64,000 nt of DNA from an uncultured Selenomonadales bacterium (GCA_900314855.1 OMWZ01000003.1:40095-104094), one strand, 5' to 3'. Positions 8,270 to 16,384 are shown, counted from the first letter of the stretch. Translations and numbers: made by a program. The notes: generated by a model from the letters alone, not told the origin.

Positions 8270-8334
8270 CCGCGGACAGGCCCCGTCCCGACGGGCGCCG
8301 CGGAATGCCCGCGGAGAGGACCTGTCACGACGGA
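8257..8334. repeat. 39-bp imperfect tandem duplication spanning the rplI stop codon
   Basis: Unit 8257-8295 and unit 8296-8334 agree at 32 of 39 positions by my count. The first contains the last four codons and stop of rplI (CGCCGCGGAATAA); in the second the stop is changed (CGCCGCGGAATGC). It forms most of the rplI-dnaB spacer. Confidence 0.7.
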
Positions 8335-8383
8335 CGCAAGGGAAACGTACGTCCGGGAAAACCGAAGGAAATGGGGAATCACT

Positions 8384-9769
8384 ATGCAGCAGGAACGACA
8401 GCAGAATAACCCCGACCGCGTGCCGCCGCAGGATATCAAGGCGGAGCAGTCGGTCCTGGGGGCCATGCTGATCAACAAAGAGGCCGTCAGCGAAGTGGCG
8501 GAAATGCTGAACCCCGAAGATTTTTACCGGCAGACGCACCGGCTCATCTTCGCGGCCATGCTGGCGTTGTACGGACGCAATGAGGCCATCGACCTCGTCA
8601 CCATGACGAACGAGCTGCAGAAAGAGGGCAAACTGGAGGATGCCGGAGGGGTCAGCTACCTGACGCTGCTGGCGAACGTCGTGCCCACGGCGGCCAACGT
8701 CAAATACCATGCCCAGATCGTGGAGGAAAAGTCTATCCTGCGGCAGCTCGTCGAGGGAGGGACGCGCATTGCCACCCTGGGCTACGAAGGGGCCGAAGAG
8801 GTCAAGGACATTATGGATGAGGCGGAGAAAACCATCCTCCGCATCTCCCACCGCAAAGGCGGCAAGGATTTTACGCCGATCGGCGAAGTGGTGGGGACGA
8901 CGCTCGATGAGATTTCCAACCTCATCGAGACGAAAGGCGGAATTACGGGGCTCCGTACGGGGTTCATCGATTTTGACCGCATGACGGCGGGCCTCCATCC
9001 GTCGGATTTCATCATCCTGGCCGCCCGTCCCTCCATGGGCAAGACGGCCCTGGCCCTGAACATCGCCCAGAATATCGCCATCCGCGGGGCGGGGCAGGGC
9101 GAGGACCCCAAGAAGATCGCCTTTTTCAGCCTGGAAATGAGCCGCGAGCAGCTCGTCCAGCGCATGCTCTGCTCCGAGGCGAACATCGACGCCCAGCAGC
9201 TCCGCACGGGACAGGTGCCCGAGGCGGAATGGACCGGCCTGTGGCAAGCGGCGGACAAACTGGCGAAGGCCAAAATCTTCATCGATGACACGCCGGGCCT
9301 GCGCATCATGGAAATGCGCAGCAAGGCGCGGCGCCTGCAGGCCCAGGAAGGGCTGGACATGATCATCGTCGACTACCTGCAGCTCATGCAGGGCAGCAAC
9401 AGCCGCGCCAACCAGGACAACCGCCAGCAGGAGGTCTCGGAAATTTCCCGCGGCCTCAAGGCCCTGGCCCGCGAATTGCAGGTGCCCGTCCTGGCCTTGT
9501 CCCAGCTGAGCCGCGGCGTTGAAAGCCGCCAGGTCAAGAAGCCCATGTTGTCGGACCTGCGCGAGTCGGGTTCCCTCGAACAGGACGCGGACATCGTCTG
9601 CTTCCTGTACCGGGACGATTATTACAAGGCGGAAGACGAAGAGCCGACCCACATTACGGAACTGATTGTCGCAAAGCACCGCAACGGCCCTGTCGGCCGC
9701 GTGAACCTCTACTTCCAGAACCAGTTCACGAAATTCGTCAGCCTGGCCAGGAATCTGGAAAAATCCTGA
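8384..9769 (+). CDS. dnaB: Replicative DNA helicase (DnaB family)
   Basis: Hexameric 5'-3' helicase that opens the replication fork (called DnaC in Bacillus). At 461 residues it has the usual length. The N-terminal primase-contacting domain begins PPQDIKAEQSVLGAMLI; the RecA-like ATPase carries Walker A (ARPSMGKTALALN), Walker B (MIIVDYLQLM), the loop with LSQLSRGVE, and DLRESGSLEQDADIVCFLYR. There is no intein. The start ATG 8384 is preceded only by AAGGAAATGGGG. It sits downstream of rplI and is likely part of the same transcript. Confidence 0.97.
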   Translation: MQQERQQNNPDRVPPQDIKAEQSVLGAMLINKEAVSEVAEMLNPEDFYRQTHRLIFAAMLALYGRNEAIDLVTMTNELQKEGKLEDAGGVSYLTLLANVVPTAANVKYHAQIVEEKSILRQLVEGGTRIATLGYEGAEEVKDIMDEAEKTILRISHRKGGKDFTPIGEVVGTTLDEISNLIETKGGITGLRTGFIDFDRMTAGLHPSDFIILAARPSMGKTALALNIAQNIAIRGAGQGEDPKKIAFFSLEMSREQLVQRMLCSEANIDAQQLRTGQVPEAEWTGLWQAADKLAKAKIFIDDTPGLRIMEMRSKARRLQAQEGLDMIIVDYLQLMQGSNSRANQDNRQQEVSEISRGLKALARELQVPVLALSQLSRGVESRQVKKPMLSDLRESGSLEQDADIVCFLYRDDYYKAEDEEPTHITELIVAKHRNGPVGRVNLYFQNQFTKFVSLARNLEKS

Positions 9770-9936
9770 CCACCCGGCGGGATTGGCGGCGAAAAAGCAC
9801 TATACGCGGCGCGAGACATACATTATAATGTTGGTGTAGAAGCAAGACAGGCAGCGCCGGCCCGTGCCGGCGGAAATACCGGGACGGTCCGGGGGAAAGC
9901 GGTGCCGGCCGGCGGATCAGGAAAGGAGACCTGTAC

Positions 9937-11229
9937 ATGATTCCAAGATATACCCGCCCGGAAATGGGAAAAATCTGGGACGAACGCAATGAATGGCAGA
10001 CCATGCTCGATGTGGAAATCGCGGCCTGCGAAGCGAACGCCGAACTGGGGCGGATTCCGAAAGAAGCGGTTCGCGTGATTAAGGAAAAGGCCGATTTCGA
10101 TGTGGACCGCATCCACGAAATCGACCGGGAAATCAACCACGACATCATTGCCTTCCTTACCAACGTGGGAGAATATGTCGGCGATGACGCCAAATACATC
10201 CATATGGGCCTCACCTCGACGGACGTCAAGGATACGGGCCTCAATGTGCAGATCAAGCAGGCGTCGGCTGTCCTGATCGACGACCTGGAAAAACTGGCGG
10301 AGGTCTTGAAACGCCGCGCCGTCGAATTCAAGCATACGCCGACCATCGGTCGCACCCACGGCGTCCACGCCGAGCCGACGACCTTCGGCCTGAAATTGCT
10401 GCTCTGGTACAACGCCACGCTGCGCAATATCGAACGCATGAAACAGGCCGCCGCCACCATGTGCGTCGGAAAACTGTCCGGCGCCGTCGGCACCTACGCC
10501 GACATCGACCCCTACGTGGAAGAATATGTCTGCCGGAAGATGGGCCTTGCCCGGGAAGACGTGGCCACGCAGGTCGTCAATCGCGACCACCATGCCCAGT
10601 ACATCACGACCCTGGGCGTGATCGCCGGAACCCTTTCCCAGATCGCGCTGGAAGTCCGCCACCTGCAGCGCACGGAAGTCCGGGAAGCGGAAGAATTTTT
10701 CAGCGCCAAGCAGAAGGGATCCTCCGCCATGCCCCATAAACGCAATCCCGTCCGCAGCGAACGCATCTGCGGCATGGCCCGCGTCATTCAGGGCTACGCC
10801 CTGCCGGCTTTCGAGGATATTCCCCTGTGGCATGAACGGGACATTTCCCATTCCTCCGTGGAACGGGTCATTTTCCCCGACGCCACCATCGCGCTGGACT
10901 ATATCCTTCACGAAACGACGAACCTCATCGACAAGCTGCTTGTCTATCCGGAAAAAATGCTCGCCGACCTGAACTTGACCGGCGGCCTCATCTACAGCCC
11001 GCGCGTCCTCCTGGCCCTCGTCGCCAAGGGCGCCTACCGGGACACGGCGTACCGCTGGGTGCAGCGCAACGCCATGAAACGCTGGCTCCAGGGGGAAGAC
11101 TTCTATGAGAATCTCTGCAAGGATGAAGACGTCCGCCAGTATCTGACGCCGGAAGAAATCAAAGCCTGCTTCGACTACAAGCCCATGCTTGTCCACGTCG
11201 ACGAAATCTTTGCCCGTTTCGGCCTGTAA
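9937..11229 (+). CDS. purB: Adenylosuccinate lyase
   Basis: Cleaves adenylosuccinate to AMP plus fumarate, and SAICAR to AICAR plus fumarate, so it acts twice in purine synthesis. A 430-residue protein of the fumarase/aspartase superfamily with the signature SSAMPHKRNPVRSE, the TSTDVKDTG substrate loop and GRTHGVHAEPTTFG. AGGAAAGGAG precedes ATG 9937. The 167-base gap after dnaB contains TATAAT at 9824-9829 with a poor -35, a possible own promoter. The next gene, purA, makes this enzyme's substrate, so the pair encodes IMP to AMP conversion. Confidence 0.96.
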   Translation: MIPRYTRPEMGKIWDERNEWQTMLDVEIAACEANAELGRIPKEAVRVIKEKADFDVDRIHEIDREINHDIIAFLTNVGEYVGDDAKYIHMGLTSTDVKDTGLNVQIKQASAVLIDDLEKLAEVLKRRAVEFKHTPTIGRTHGVHAEPTTFGLKLLLWYNATLRNIERMKQAAATMCVGKLSGAVGTYADIDPYVEEYVCRKMGLAREDVATQVVNRDHHAQYITTLGVIAGTLSQIALEVRHLQRTEVREAEEFFSAKQKGSSAMPHKRNPVRSERICGMARVIQGYALPAFEDIPLWHERDISHSSVERVIFPDATIALDYILHETTNLIDKLLVYPEKMLADLNLTGGLIYSPRVLLALVAKGAYRDTAYRWVQRNAMKRWLQGEDFYENLCKDEDVRQYLTPEEIKACFDYKPMLVHVDEIFARFGL

Positions 11230-11282
11230 GTCTGCTGTATCCTGTGGAACCGGATTTTTTTAGGAATCGAGGAGAAGTGCAT

Positions 11283-12572
11283 ATGTCATCTATTGTTGTC
11301 ATCGGTGCCCAGTGGGGCGACGAAGGAAAAGGGAAAGTCGTGGATTATCTGGCCCAGAAGGCGGACGCCGTGGTTCGTTATTCCGGCGGGTCCAACGCGG
11401 GCCATACGGTAGTCGTTCACGATGTGCCGTATAAGCTGCGCCTGCTGCCGTCGGGCATCCTGTACCACGGCAAGATCTGCATCCTCGGCAACGGCGTCGT
11501 CATTAACCCCGGCGTTGTCCTGCAGGAAATCAAGGAAATGCATGACAAGGGCGTCGACATCAGCCGCATCGCCATCAGCGACCGTGCCCACGTGGTCCTG
11601 CCGTACCATCAGCGCCTGGACGAACTCCAGGAAGAAGCCCTGGGCAAGGCCAAGATCGGCACGACCAAAGGCGGCATCGGCCCTTGCTACATGGATAAAG
11701 TGGCCCGTGTGGGCATCCGTGTCTGCGATCTCATGGATCCCGAGGTCTTCGCGGAAAAACTGGCCATCAACGTCAAGGCCAAAAATGACATCATTACCAA
11801 AATCTACGGCGGCGAGCCTTTCGACTACGACGCCATGCTGAAGGAATACCTGGCATACGCCGAGGAACTGCGCCCCTATGTGACCGATACGGGCGTCATT
11901 CTGGACGAAATCTTCGCGAGCGGCAAAAAGGTCCTCTTCGAGGGCGCCCAGGCCACCTTCCTCGACATCGACCACGGCACCTATCCGTATGTGACGAGCT
12001 CCAACCCGACGGCAGGCAATGCCTCCACGGGCAGCGGCGTCGGGCCCCGGTTCATCGACCATGTCCTGGGCGTCGTCAAAGCCTACACGACCCGTGTCGG
12101 CGCCGGTCCTTTCGTTACGGAACTCCACGATACGGATGGCCCGGGCCACCAGATCCGCGAAACGGGCCACGAATACGGCACCGTGACGGGACGGCCCCGC
12201 CGCTGCGGCTGGCTGGACGCCTTTATGCTCAAATATTCCGCCCGCCTCAACAGCCTGGACGGTCTTGCTATTACGCGCCTGGATGTCCTGGACCAGATGC
12301 CCAGGATCAAGATGTGCGTCGGCTATAAGATCGACGGTGTCGAAATCAAACAGATTCCGGCCAGCCTCAAGACCCTCTCCAAAGTGGAACCGGTCTACGA
12401 GGAATTCAACGGCTGGATGACCGATACCAGCGGCTGCCGGTCCTTCGAGGAACTGCCGGCAGGCGCCCGGAAATACCTGAACCGTATCAGCGAAGTCGCT
12501 GGCGTTGAACTGGCCATCGTTTCCGTCGGCCCGAACCGTGACCAGACCATTGTCCTGAAGGACATGCTCTGA
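11283..12572 (+). CDS. purA: Adenylosuccinate synthetase
   Basis: GTP-dependent ligase joining IMP and aspartate to adenylosuccinate. 429 residues, the family length. Seen: IGAQWGDEGKGKVVDYL (P-loop and catalytic Asp), the SGGSNAGHTVV motif with catalytic His, GTTKGGIGPCYMDK, and the GTP base motif near TRLDVLDQ. ATG 11283 follows GAGGAGAAG; an in-frame ATG at 11244 would add 13 residues without a good site. It lies 53 bases after purB. Confidence 0.97.
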   Translation: MSSIVVIGAQWGDEGKGKVVDYLAQKADAVVRYSGGSNAGHTVVVHDVPYKLRLLPSGILYHGKICILGNGVVINPGVVLQEIKEMHDKGVDISRIAISDRAHVVLPYHQRLDELQEEALGKAKIGTTKGGIGPCYMDKVARVGIRVCDLMDPEVFAEKLAINVKAKNDIITKIYGGEPFDYDAMLKEYLAYAEELRPYVTDTGVILDEIFASGKKVLFEGAQATFLDIDHGTYPYVTSSNPTAGNASTGSGVGPRFIDHVLGVVKAYTTRVGAGPFVTELHDTDGPGHQIRETGHEYGTVTGRPRRCGWLDAFMLKYSARLNSLDGLAITRLDVLDQMPRIKMCVGYKIDGVEIKQIPASLKTLSKVEPVYEEFNGWMTDTSGCRSFEELPAGARKYLNRISEVAGVELAIVSVGPNRDQTIVLKDML

Positions 12573-12610
12573 TTCCGCGCGGCGCGCGTCCCGCCCGTTT
12601 CCGGATTCCC

Positions 12611-12641
12611 CCGCGGGTCCGGTCGGCGGCGGGGCCCGCGG
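12611..12641 (+). other. GC-rich hairpin in the leader of the DUF3783 gene
   Basis: CCGCGGGTCC (12611-12620) pairs with GGGGCCCGCGG (12631-12641) around a 10-base loop. No T-run follows, so it is not a normal terminator; it may stabilise mRNA or attenuate purA read-through. Confidence 0.45.
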
Positions 12642-12666
12642 CGCCGAACCTGGAAAGGAATTCCCC

Positions 12667-13176
12667 ATGAAAAAAATGATCCTGGCCTTTAACTTCCGGC
12701 CCGAACGCCTCCAAAGCCTGCGCCGGCTCTGCATGATGCTCAAAGTCAACTGCCGCGAAGTGGCTGCGGAAGAGCAGAATGCCGCTATCGGCTACCTTGC
12801 CGAAGTGAAAGACGCGGCCCGCCTGGCCGTCAATCCGCCGGAAAACGCCGAAGAGACCCTGGCGGAAGCCCTGGAAGCGGCCGCCGTCCAGGCCGGGGAA
12901 GACCCGGAAGCCGTCAAGAAAGCGGCGATGCGGCTCCTCCTGGAATCGGCCCAGAAGGAAATGACCGTCCTCTGCGGTTTCGATATGCACCTGCTCAACC
13001 GCTTCCTGGCCGCTGTCAAAAAAAGCGACCTCCGGGAAATCGAGCTCAAAGCCATGCTTACCCCCACCAACAGCCTCTGGAGCGGCCGGCACCTGCTGCA
13101 GGAACTCGCGGCGGAGCATATCGTGATGCACCAGCAGAAAAACGGCGTCTTGAAGGGCCTGCACCGCAAAAACTGA
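12667..13176 (+). CDS. DUF3783-containing protein
   Basis: A 169-residue soluble protein of unknown function. The N-terminal part (KKMILAFNFRPERLQSLRRL) and especially the C-terminal LKAMLTPTNSLWSGRHLLQE followed by AAEHIVMH match what I recall of DUF3783, a domain found in Firmicutes. The middle (about 55-100) is an acidic Ala/Glu-rich linker or helix. There is no signal peptide. GGAAAGGAA precedes the ATG. It follows purA by 94 bases and ends at a strong terminator, so it is probably the last gene of the purine transcript. Confidence 0.8.
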   Translation: MKKMILAFNFRPERLQSLRRLCMMLKVNCREVAAEEQNAAIGYLAEVKDAARLAVNPPENAEETLAEALEAAAVQAGEDPEAVKKAAMRLLLESAQKEMTVLCGFDMHLLNRFLAAVKKSDLREIELKAMLTPTNSLWSGRHLLQELAAEHIVMHQQKNGVLKGLHRKN

Positions 13177-13201
13177 AAGACGGCAAAACGAAAACAAGAC
13201 G

Positions 13202-13237
13202 AAAGCCCTGTCCGAAAAAGTTCGGACAGGGCTTTTT
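13202..13237. terminator. Strong bidirectional terminator
   Basis: A perfect 15-bp stem (13202-13216 with 13221-13235) with an AAAG loop and A/T tracts on both sides. It serves the DUF3783 gene and the convergent CGGC-domain gene. Confidence 0.9.
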
Positions 13238-13259
13238 CGCACTGCGCCGGCGGTTCCGG

Positions 13260-13661
13260 TCAGCTTCGATAGATCCCTTGATCGCGTCGCTGCTGCGCCG
13301 TCACGGAAAGATGGGATCCCCGGACGATTGTCGTAAATCCGTGCCGTTTCAAAATCGTCTTCAGGATATTCTGGAACGGGCAGGGCGTGTGATGATGATT
13401 GTCCGTGCAGACGCACGACGCGAAATGGACGACCACATTCTTCTTGTCCCGTCCCACAGACTGGAGCCGCGAGGCCAGATTTTCCACCTTCGCCGCCAGC
13501 CCCTGGCCGCAGCACCCGCCGCAGGAAAATGTCATATACTGTGTGTCCGACGGATAGTCCGCAAAGGGGCCCAGCCGGTCATAAAAATCACGGGTGCACC
13601 AAAAGCCGCAGCACCGCTTCAACGCGTGTTCACACTGGATTACGACTACCAGTTTTGTCAT
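13260..13661 (-). CDS. CGGC-domain protein
   Basis: A 133-residue cysteine-rich protein. The start is the ATG at 13661 with GGAAGGAG at 13672-13679; the frame runs further upstream but without a site. Seen: VVVIQCEHALKRCCGFWCTR, the name-giving TFSCGGCCGQG, HFASCVCTDNH and TPCPFQNI, in all about ten Cys, followed by GFTTIVRGSH. The CGGC family (PF08821) is thought to bind metal, possibly zinc, but has no proven function. The gene lies downstream of the structured RNA at 13765-14145 on the same strand, with a terminator-like hairpin in between. Confidence 0.85.
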   Translation of the reverse strand: MTKLVVVIQCEHALKRCCGFWCTRDFYDRLGPFADYPSDTQYMTFSCGGCCGQGLAAKVENLASRLQSVGRDKKNVVVHFASCVCTDNHHHTPCPFQNILKTILKRHGFTTIVRGSHLSVTAQQRRDQGIYRS

Positions 13662-13761
13662 CACAACCACTCCTTCCGAAGGATACCGCGTCCCGGCGGC
13701 GCGCCTGCTGTGGGGAAAAGGGTACGGCAGGAAGGGCAGACCCTTTCCGGATTCCGCGCAA

Positions 13762-13800
13762 GACAAGACGAAAGCCCGCAACATACCTGCCGCGGGCTTC
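13762..13800 (-). terminator. Terminator-like hairpin ending the candidate RNA
   Basis: On the minus strand AAGCCCGC (13799-13792) pairs with GCGGGCTT (13779-13772) around a 12-base loop, followed by TTTCGTCTTGTCTT. The T-tract is imperfect, so partial read-through into the CGGC gene is possible. Confidence 0.6.
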
Positions 13801-14145
13801 CTAATGACTTGCTTCTAACTTCTGCACTGGACTGTACCCCATCTCCTTAATATTCTTTCAAGAACATCACTTTCATGAGGATCAACCTTCTTTTCGCAGA
13901 TCTACGACTTACCTTGTTCCTTTTTCGTTGTCAGATTCTCACGTTGCACACTTACGGGAACTTTCGGATGCGATCTTCTCATGACTTACGGTTGACTTGT
14001 TTCGAGCATCGATGACGTTACGTTTTCGGCGGAACCACTTCCTTTCGTGTCGTTTACGAGAAATATCGTCCCTTCCTTCACCAGGATTTTCTGGGTGATG
14101 GCTTTCGCCTCTCTCCAGAACTTTCTTTAGGCGACTCCTCTTTTC
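13765..14145 (-). ncRNA. Candidate structured non-coding RNA, about 380 nt, unidentified
   Basis: No convincing open frame covers this AT-richer stretch on either strand. Read on the minus strand it starts about seven bases after a good promoter and ends in a terminator-like hairpin. It is full of short stems with GNRA-type loops: a 6-bp TCGCCT/AGGCGA stem enclosing 18 bases, GGCGAAAGCC, CACCCAG/CTGGTG, ACGA-N6-TCGT, GGAAGTGGTTCC, TCATGAAAGTGA, and a 7-bp hairpin with a TGAA loop at 13867-13850. GAAA occurs about ten times. I looked for RNase P RNA (GAGGAAAGUCC, ACAGAA), tmRNA (tag frame, CCA end), SRP RNA (GGAAGCAGCC) and T-box (AGGGUGG) signatures and found none. Identity unknown; it could also be a long leader of the CGGC gene. 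Confidence 0.55.
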
Positions 14146-14151
14146 ACCTAT

Positions 14152-14180
14152 ATAGTACTACACCTTTACAATAATTGCAA
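14152..14180 (-). promoter_or_regulatory. Promoter of the candidate RNA
   Basis: On the minus strand TTGCAA (14180-14175), a 17-base spacer and TACTAT (14157-14152). Start of transcription would fall near 14145. It is back to back with the bioY control region. Confidence 0.6.
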
Positions 14181-14288
14181 CAAAATATTTTGTAAACTTT
14201 GTGACATGTAAAATCGTAGCGACAAATAGTATACTACATATTGCGTTATATTATGAGGGGAGTGGACACAAGCTATAGTAGGTTTCCC

Positions 14289-14315
14289 GTTAACGGCGCT
14301 TTGAGACAGGTTGAC
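14289..14315 (+). promoter_or_regulatory. BirA operator 1 (overlaps the bioY -35)
   Basis: GTTAAC (14289-14294), exactly 15 bases, then GTTGAC (14310-14315). The Firmicute BirA operator is GTTAAC-N14/15-GTTAAC. The right half shares five bases with the TTGACA -35 element, so biotin-charged BirA would block polymerase. Confidence 0.8.
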
Positions 14316-14339
14316 AAGCGCGGAAAGGGGCATTATAAT
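14311..14339 (+). promoter_or_regulatory. Consensus promoter of bioY
   Basis: TTGACA (14311-14316), 17-base spacer, TATAAT (14334-14339): a perfect sigma-70-type promoter placed between two BirA operators. Confidence 0.85.
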
Positions 14340-14350
14340 GAAGGTTGCAA

Positions 14351-14377
14351 GTTAACGGGGCAATGGACTGTGTTAAC
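14351..14377 (+). promoter_or_regulatory. BirA operator 2 (downstream of the start site)
   Basis: GTTAAC (14351-14356), 15 bases, GTTAAC (14372-14377): an exact match to the Firmicute biotin repressor operator, just past the expected transcription start. Confidence 0.88.
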
Positions 14378-14453
14378 GTCGGGAAACGGGGGACCGCAGG
14401 CGGTTTCCGCGGAACCGGGAGGTCCGGCCCGGGAGAAAGTGAGGATGTTTTCC

Positions 14454-15020
14454 ATGGAACAAACGACACGTGTGCCGAGACGGGAAGAAAGTCTCGCCAA
14501 AACCCGTACTTTGACGAAAATGGCCCTGTGTGTGGCCTTGCTGGCGATTTCCGCCTATATTTCATTTCCCCTGCCTTTTACTCCGGCCATGGTGACGGCC
14601 CTGACCATCGTGGTCAACCTGACGGCCTTTATCCTGAAGCCGAAGGAAGCCTTCCTGGCTGTCCTGGCCTGGATGATCCTCGGCGCTGTCGGCGTGCCCG
14701 TCTTCGTCGGTGGTACGGCGGGCCTGGGCAAACTCGTCGGTCCGACGGGCGGGTTCGTCGTTTCCTTTGTCGTCGCGGCCTGGCTCATGAGCAAACTGCG
14801 CGGCAACGCGACTTCTTTCAAAACCCTGGCGTGCCTGGGGATTTTTGTCGGCATGCCGGTCATCTACATCGGCGGCTGCTTCTCCATGTACCTCGTCGCC
14901 CATCTCAGCGTCTGGGCTACCCTCGTGGCAGCGGTCTTCCCTTTCCTGTTCGGAGATGTGGTGAAGGTCCTCATCGCGGCGTTTCTGGCAACGCACATCC
15001 ACAAAATGCTGAAAGACTGA
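14454..15020 (+). CDS. bioY: Biotin transporter substrate-binding subunit BioY
   Basis: S-component of an ECF-type biotin importer in the cytoplasmic membrane. 188 residues with about six hydrophobic segments; TKMALCVALLAISAYISFPL, LVVNLTAFILKPKEAFLAVLAW-type helices and the conserved GVPVFVGGTAGLGKLVGPTGGF loop are typical of BioY. ATG 14454 is chosen because GAGG at 14441-14444 is well spaced; the earlier ATG 14445 has no room for one. Two BirA operators in front show biotin repression. No ECF ATPase or EcfT is adjacent, so it presumably shares a module encoded elsewhere. A terminator follows. Confidence 0.95.
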   Translation: MEQTTRVPRREESLAKTRTLTKMALCVALLAISAYISFPLPFTPAMVTALTIVVNLTAFILKPKEAFLAVLAWMILGAVGVPVFVGGTAGLGKLVGPTGGFVVSFVVAAWLMSKLRGNATSFKTLACLGIFVGMPVIYIGGCFSMYLVAHLSVWATLVAAVFPFLFGDVVKVLIAAFLATHIHKMLKD

Positions 15021-15030
15021 GCGGTTCCCG

Positions 15031-15066
15031 TCCCGGCGGCTTTACAAAGGCTGCCGGGATTTTCTA
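15031..15066 (+). terminator. Terminator between bioY and the thiolase gene
   Basis: A 10-bp stem pairs TCCCGGCGGC (15031-15040) with GCTGCCGGGA (15050-15059), followed by TTTTCT. It should uncouple bioY from the next two genes at least in part. Confidence 0.7.
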
Positions 15067-15070
15067 TAAT
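15041..15070 (+). promoter_or_regulatory. Promoter of the thiolase-ligase pair, inside the bioY terminator
   Basis: TTTACA (15041-15046) sits in the terminator loop and TATAAT (15065-15070) just after the stem, 18 bases apart. No GTTAAC half site is near, so these genes may not answer to BirA. Confidence 0.55.
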
Positions 15071-15102
15071 ATGGATATCTTACAGAAACGAGGAACTGTC
15101 CT

Positions 15103-16305
15103 ATGGAACGAGTCTACATGTTGGGCGGCCTGCGCAGCCACATCGGCGTGCGCAACGGGATTTTCCGCGACGTGCCGGCGGAAAGGCTGGCGGCAGGGGT
15201 CCTGCGGGCATTGCGGGAGCGCTATCCTGCCGTGGGGGATGCCACGGATTTTTACGCTGGCAATGCCGTCGGGACGGGCGGCAACATCGCGCGCCTGGCG
15301 TGGCTGCTCGGCGGGCTCGGCGAGGACGTGCCGGCCTTGACCATCGATATGCAGTGCGCGTCGGCGGCGGCGGCCGTGGAATTCGCCTTGCTGAAAATCC
15401 GCTGCGGCCTGGCCGACGTGGTGGTGGCCGGAGGCTTTGAATCGAGTTCCATGCAGCCCCTGAAACACTACGCGCCCCACGATCCGCGCTATACGCCGGA
15501 AGGCTTCAAGGTATCGCAGTTTTCCCCGCATACGACGAGCGCCAAGGCCATGCTGGAAGGCGCGGAACGGACGGCCCACCTCTACGGCGTCGGCCGGGCG
15601 GAGCTGGACGCCGTCGCCATCGACAGCCACGCGCGGGCCAAGGCGGCCCGCGATGCCGGGCGCCTGGACGAGGTCATTGTACCCCTCTTCGGCAGCACGA
15701 AGGACGAGTGTATCCGCGACCGCATGGGCGAACGGCTGGCGTCCCGCATGCCCACCCTCTTTACGGCGGCCGAGACGGAAGCCCTGCTCCGCGAGGGAGG
15801 TGTCGAGACTGGCCCGGGGCCGGTGGAACCGGTCCTGACGGCGGCCAATGCCTGCCTGACGAATGATGGCGCGTCCTTCGTCGTCCTCGCGTCGGAGCGG
15901 TATTGCCGGAACCACGGCCTGCGGCCGGCGCTGGAACTTTTGGACGCCTGCGAGGTCGGCGTCACGCCCCTCCTGTGTCCTACGGGGACGATTGCCGCCG
16001 GGGAAAAACTCCTGCGCCAGACAGGACACTCCTTCGCAGACATCGACTTTTTTGAATACAACGAGGCCTTTGCGGTCATTACTGCCTTGTTCCAGCGGGA
16101 ACAAGGCAGTCTGCGGGACCGGTATTGCCCTTGGGGCGGGGCCCTGGCCTATGGACATCCCTTCGGGACGTCCGGCGCGACGCTGCTCCTTCATCTGTGG
16201 CAGGAGCTGAAACAACTCGGCGGCCGCCTGGGCGTCGTCAGCATTGCCGGCGCCGGTGGGACTGGGGCGGCCCTCCTGGCCGCCCGGACGGAAGTGTGCC
16301 GATAG
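15103..16305 (+). CDS. Thiolase-family acyl-CoA acyltransferase (YhfS-like)
   Basis: A 400-residue thiolase-fold enzyme. Seen: the nucleophile region TIDMQCASAAAAVEFA, NEAFAV, and the His loop GGALAYGHPFGTSGA. The second catalytic cysteine, normally in a C-x-GGG-type motif near the C-terminus, is replaced by Ser (residue 380, VVSIAGAGGTGAA). Biosynthetic thiolases use that Cys for proton transfer, so the reaction may differ or be slow. In Bacillus and staphylococci a thiolase (YhfS) and an acyl-CoA ligase (YhfT) are encoded with bioY, as here; they are suspected of a role near biotin or fatty acid metabolism, not proven. GAGGAA precedes the ATG. Confidence 0.88.
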   Translation: MERVYMLGGLRSHIGVRNGIFRDVPAERLAAGVLRALRERYPAVGDATDFYAGNAVGTGGNIARLAWLLGGLGEDVPALTIDMQCASAAAAVEFALLKIRCGLADVVVAGGFESSSMQPLKHYAPHDPRYTPEGFKVSQFSPHTTSAKAMLEGAERTAHLYGVGRAELDAVAIDSHARAKAARDAGRLDEVIVPLFGSTKDECIRDRMGERLASRMPTLFTAAETEALLREGGVETGPGPVEPVLTAANACLTNDGASFVVLASERYCRNHGLRPALELLDACEVGVTPLLCPTGTIAAGEKLLRQTGHSFADIDFFEYNEAFAVITALFQREQGSLRDRYCPWGGALAYGHPFGTSGATLLLHLWQELKQLGGRLGVVSIAGAGGTGAALLAARTEVCR

Positions 16306-16384
16306 GCGGCAGGCGGCCGGGGCAGGGGCGGTGCCGCTGCCCCTGGCCGGGAAGATCGTTTCCTTTAAGAAAAGAAGGTGTACC

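Noticed and set aside
13278..13850. Plus-strand open frames over the CGGC gene and the start of the RNA region
   Set aside because: They are antisense to the CGGC protein with its ten cysteines and good ribosome binding site, and have no initiation signals.
13765..14145. RNase P RNA, tmRNA, SRP RNA or T-box leader
   Set aside because: The universally conserved cores I know for these classes are missing on both strands, so I leave the RNA unnamed.
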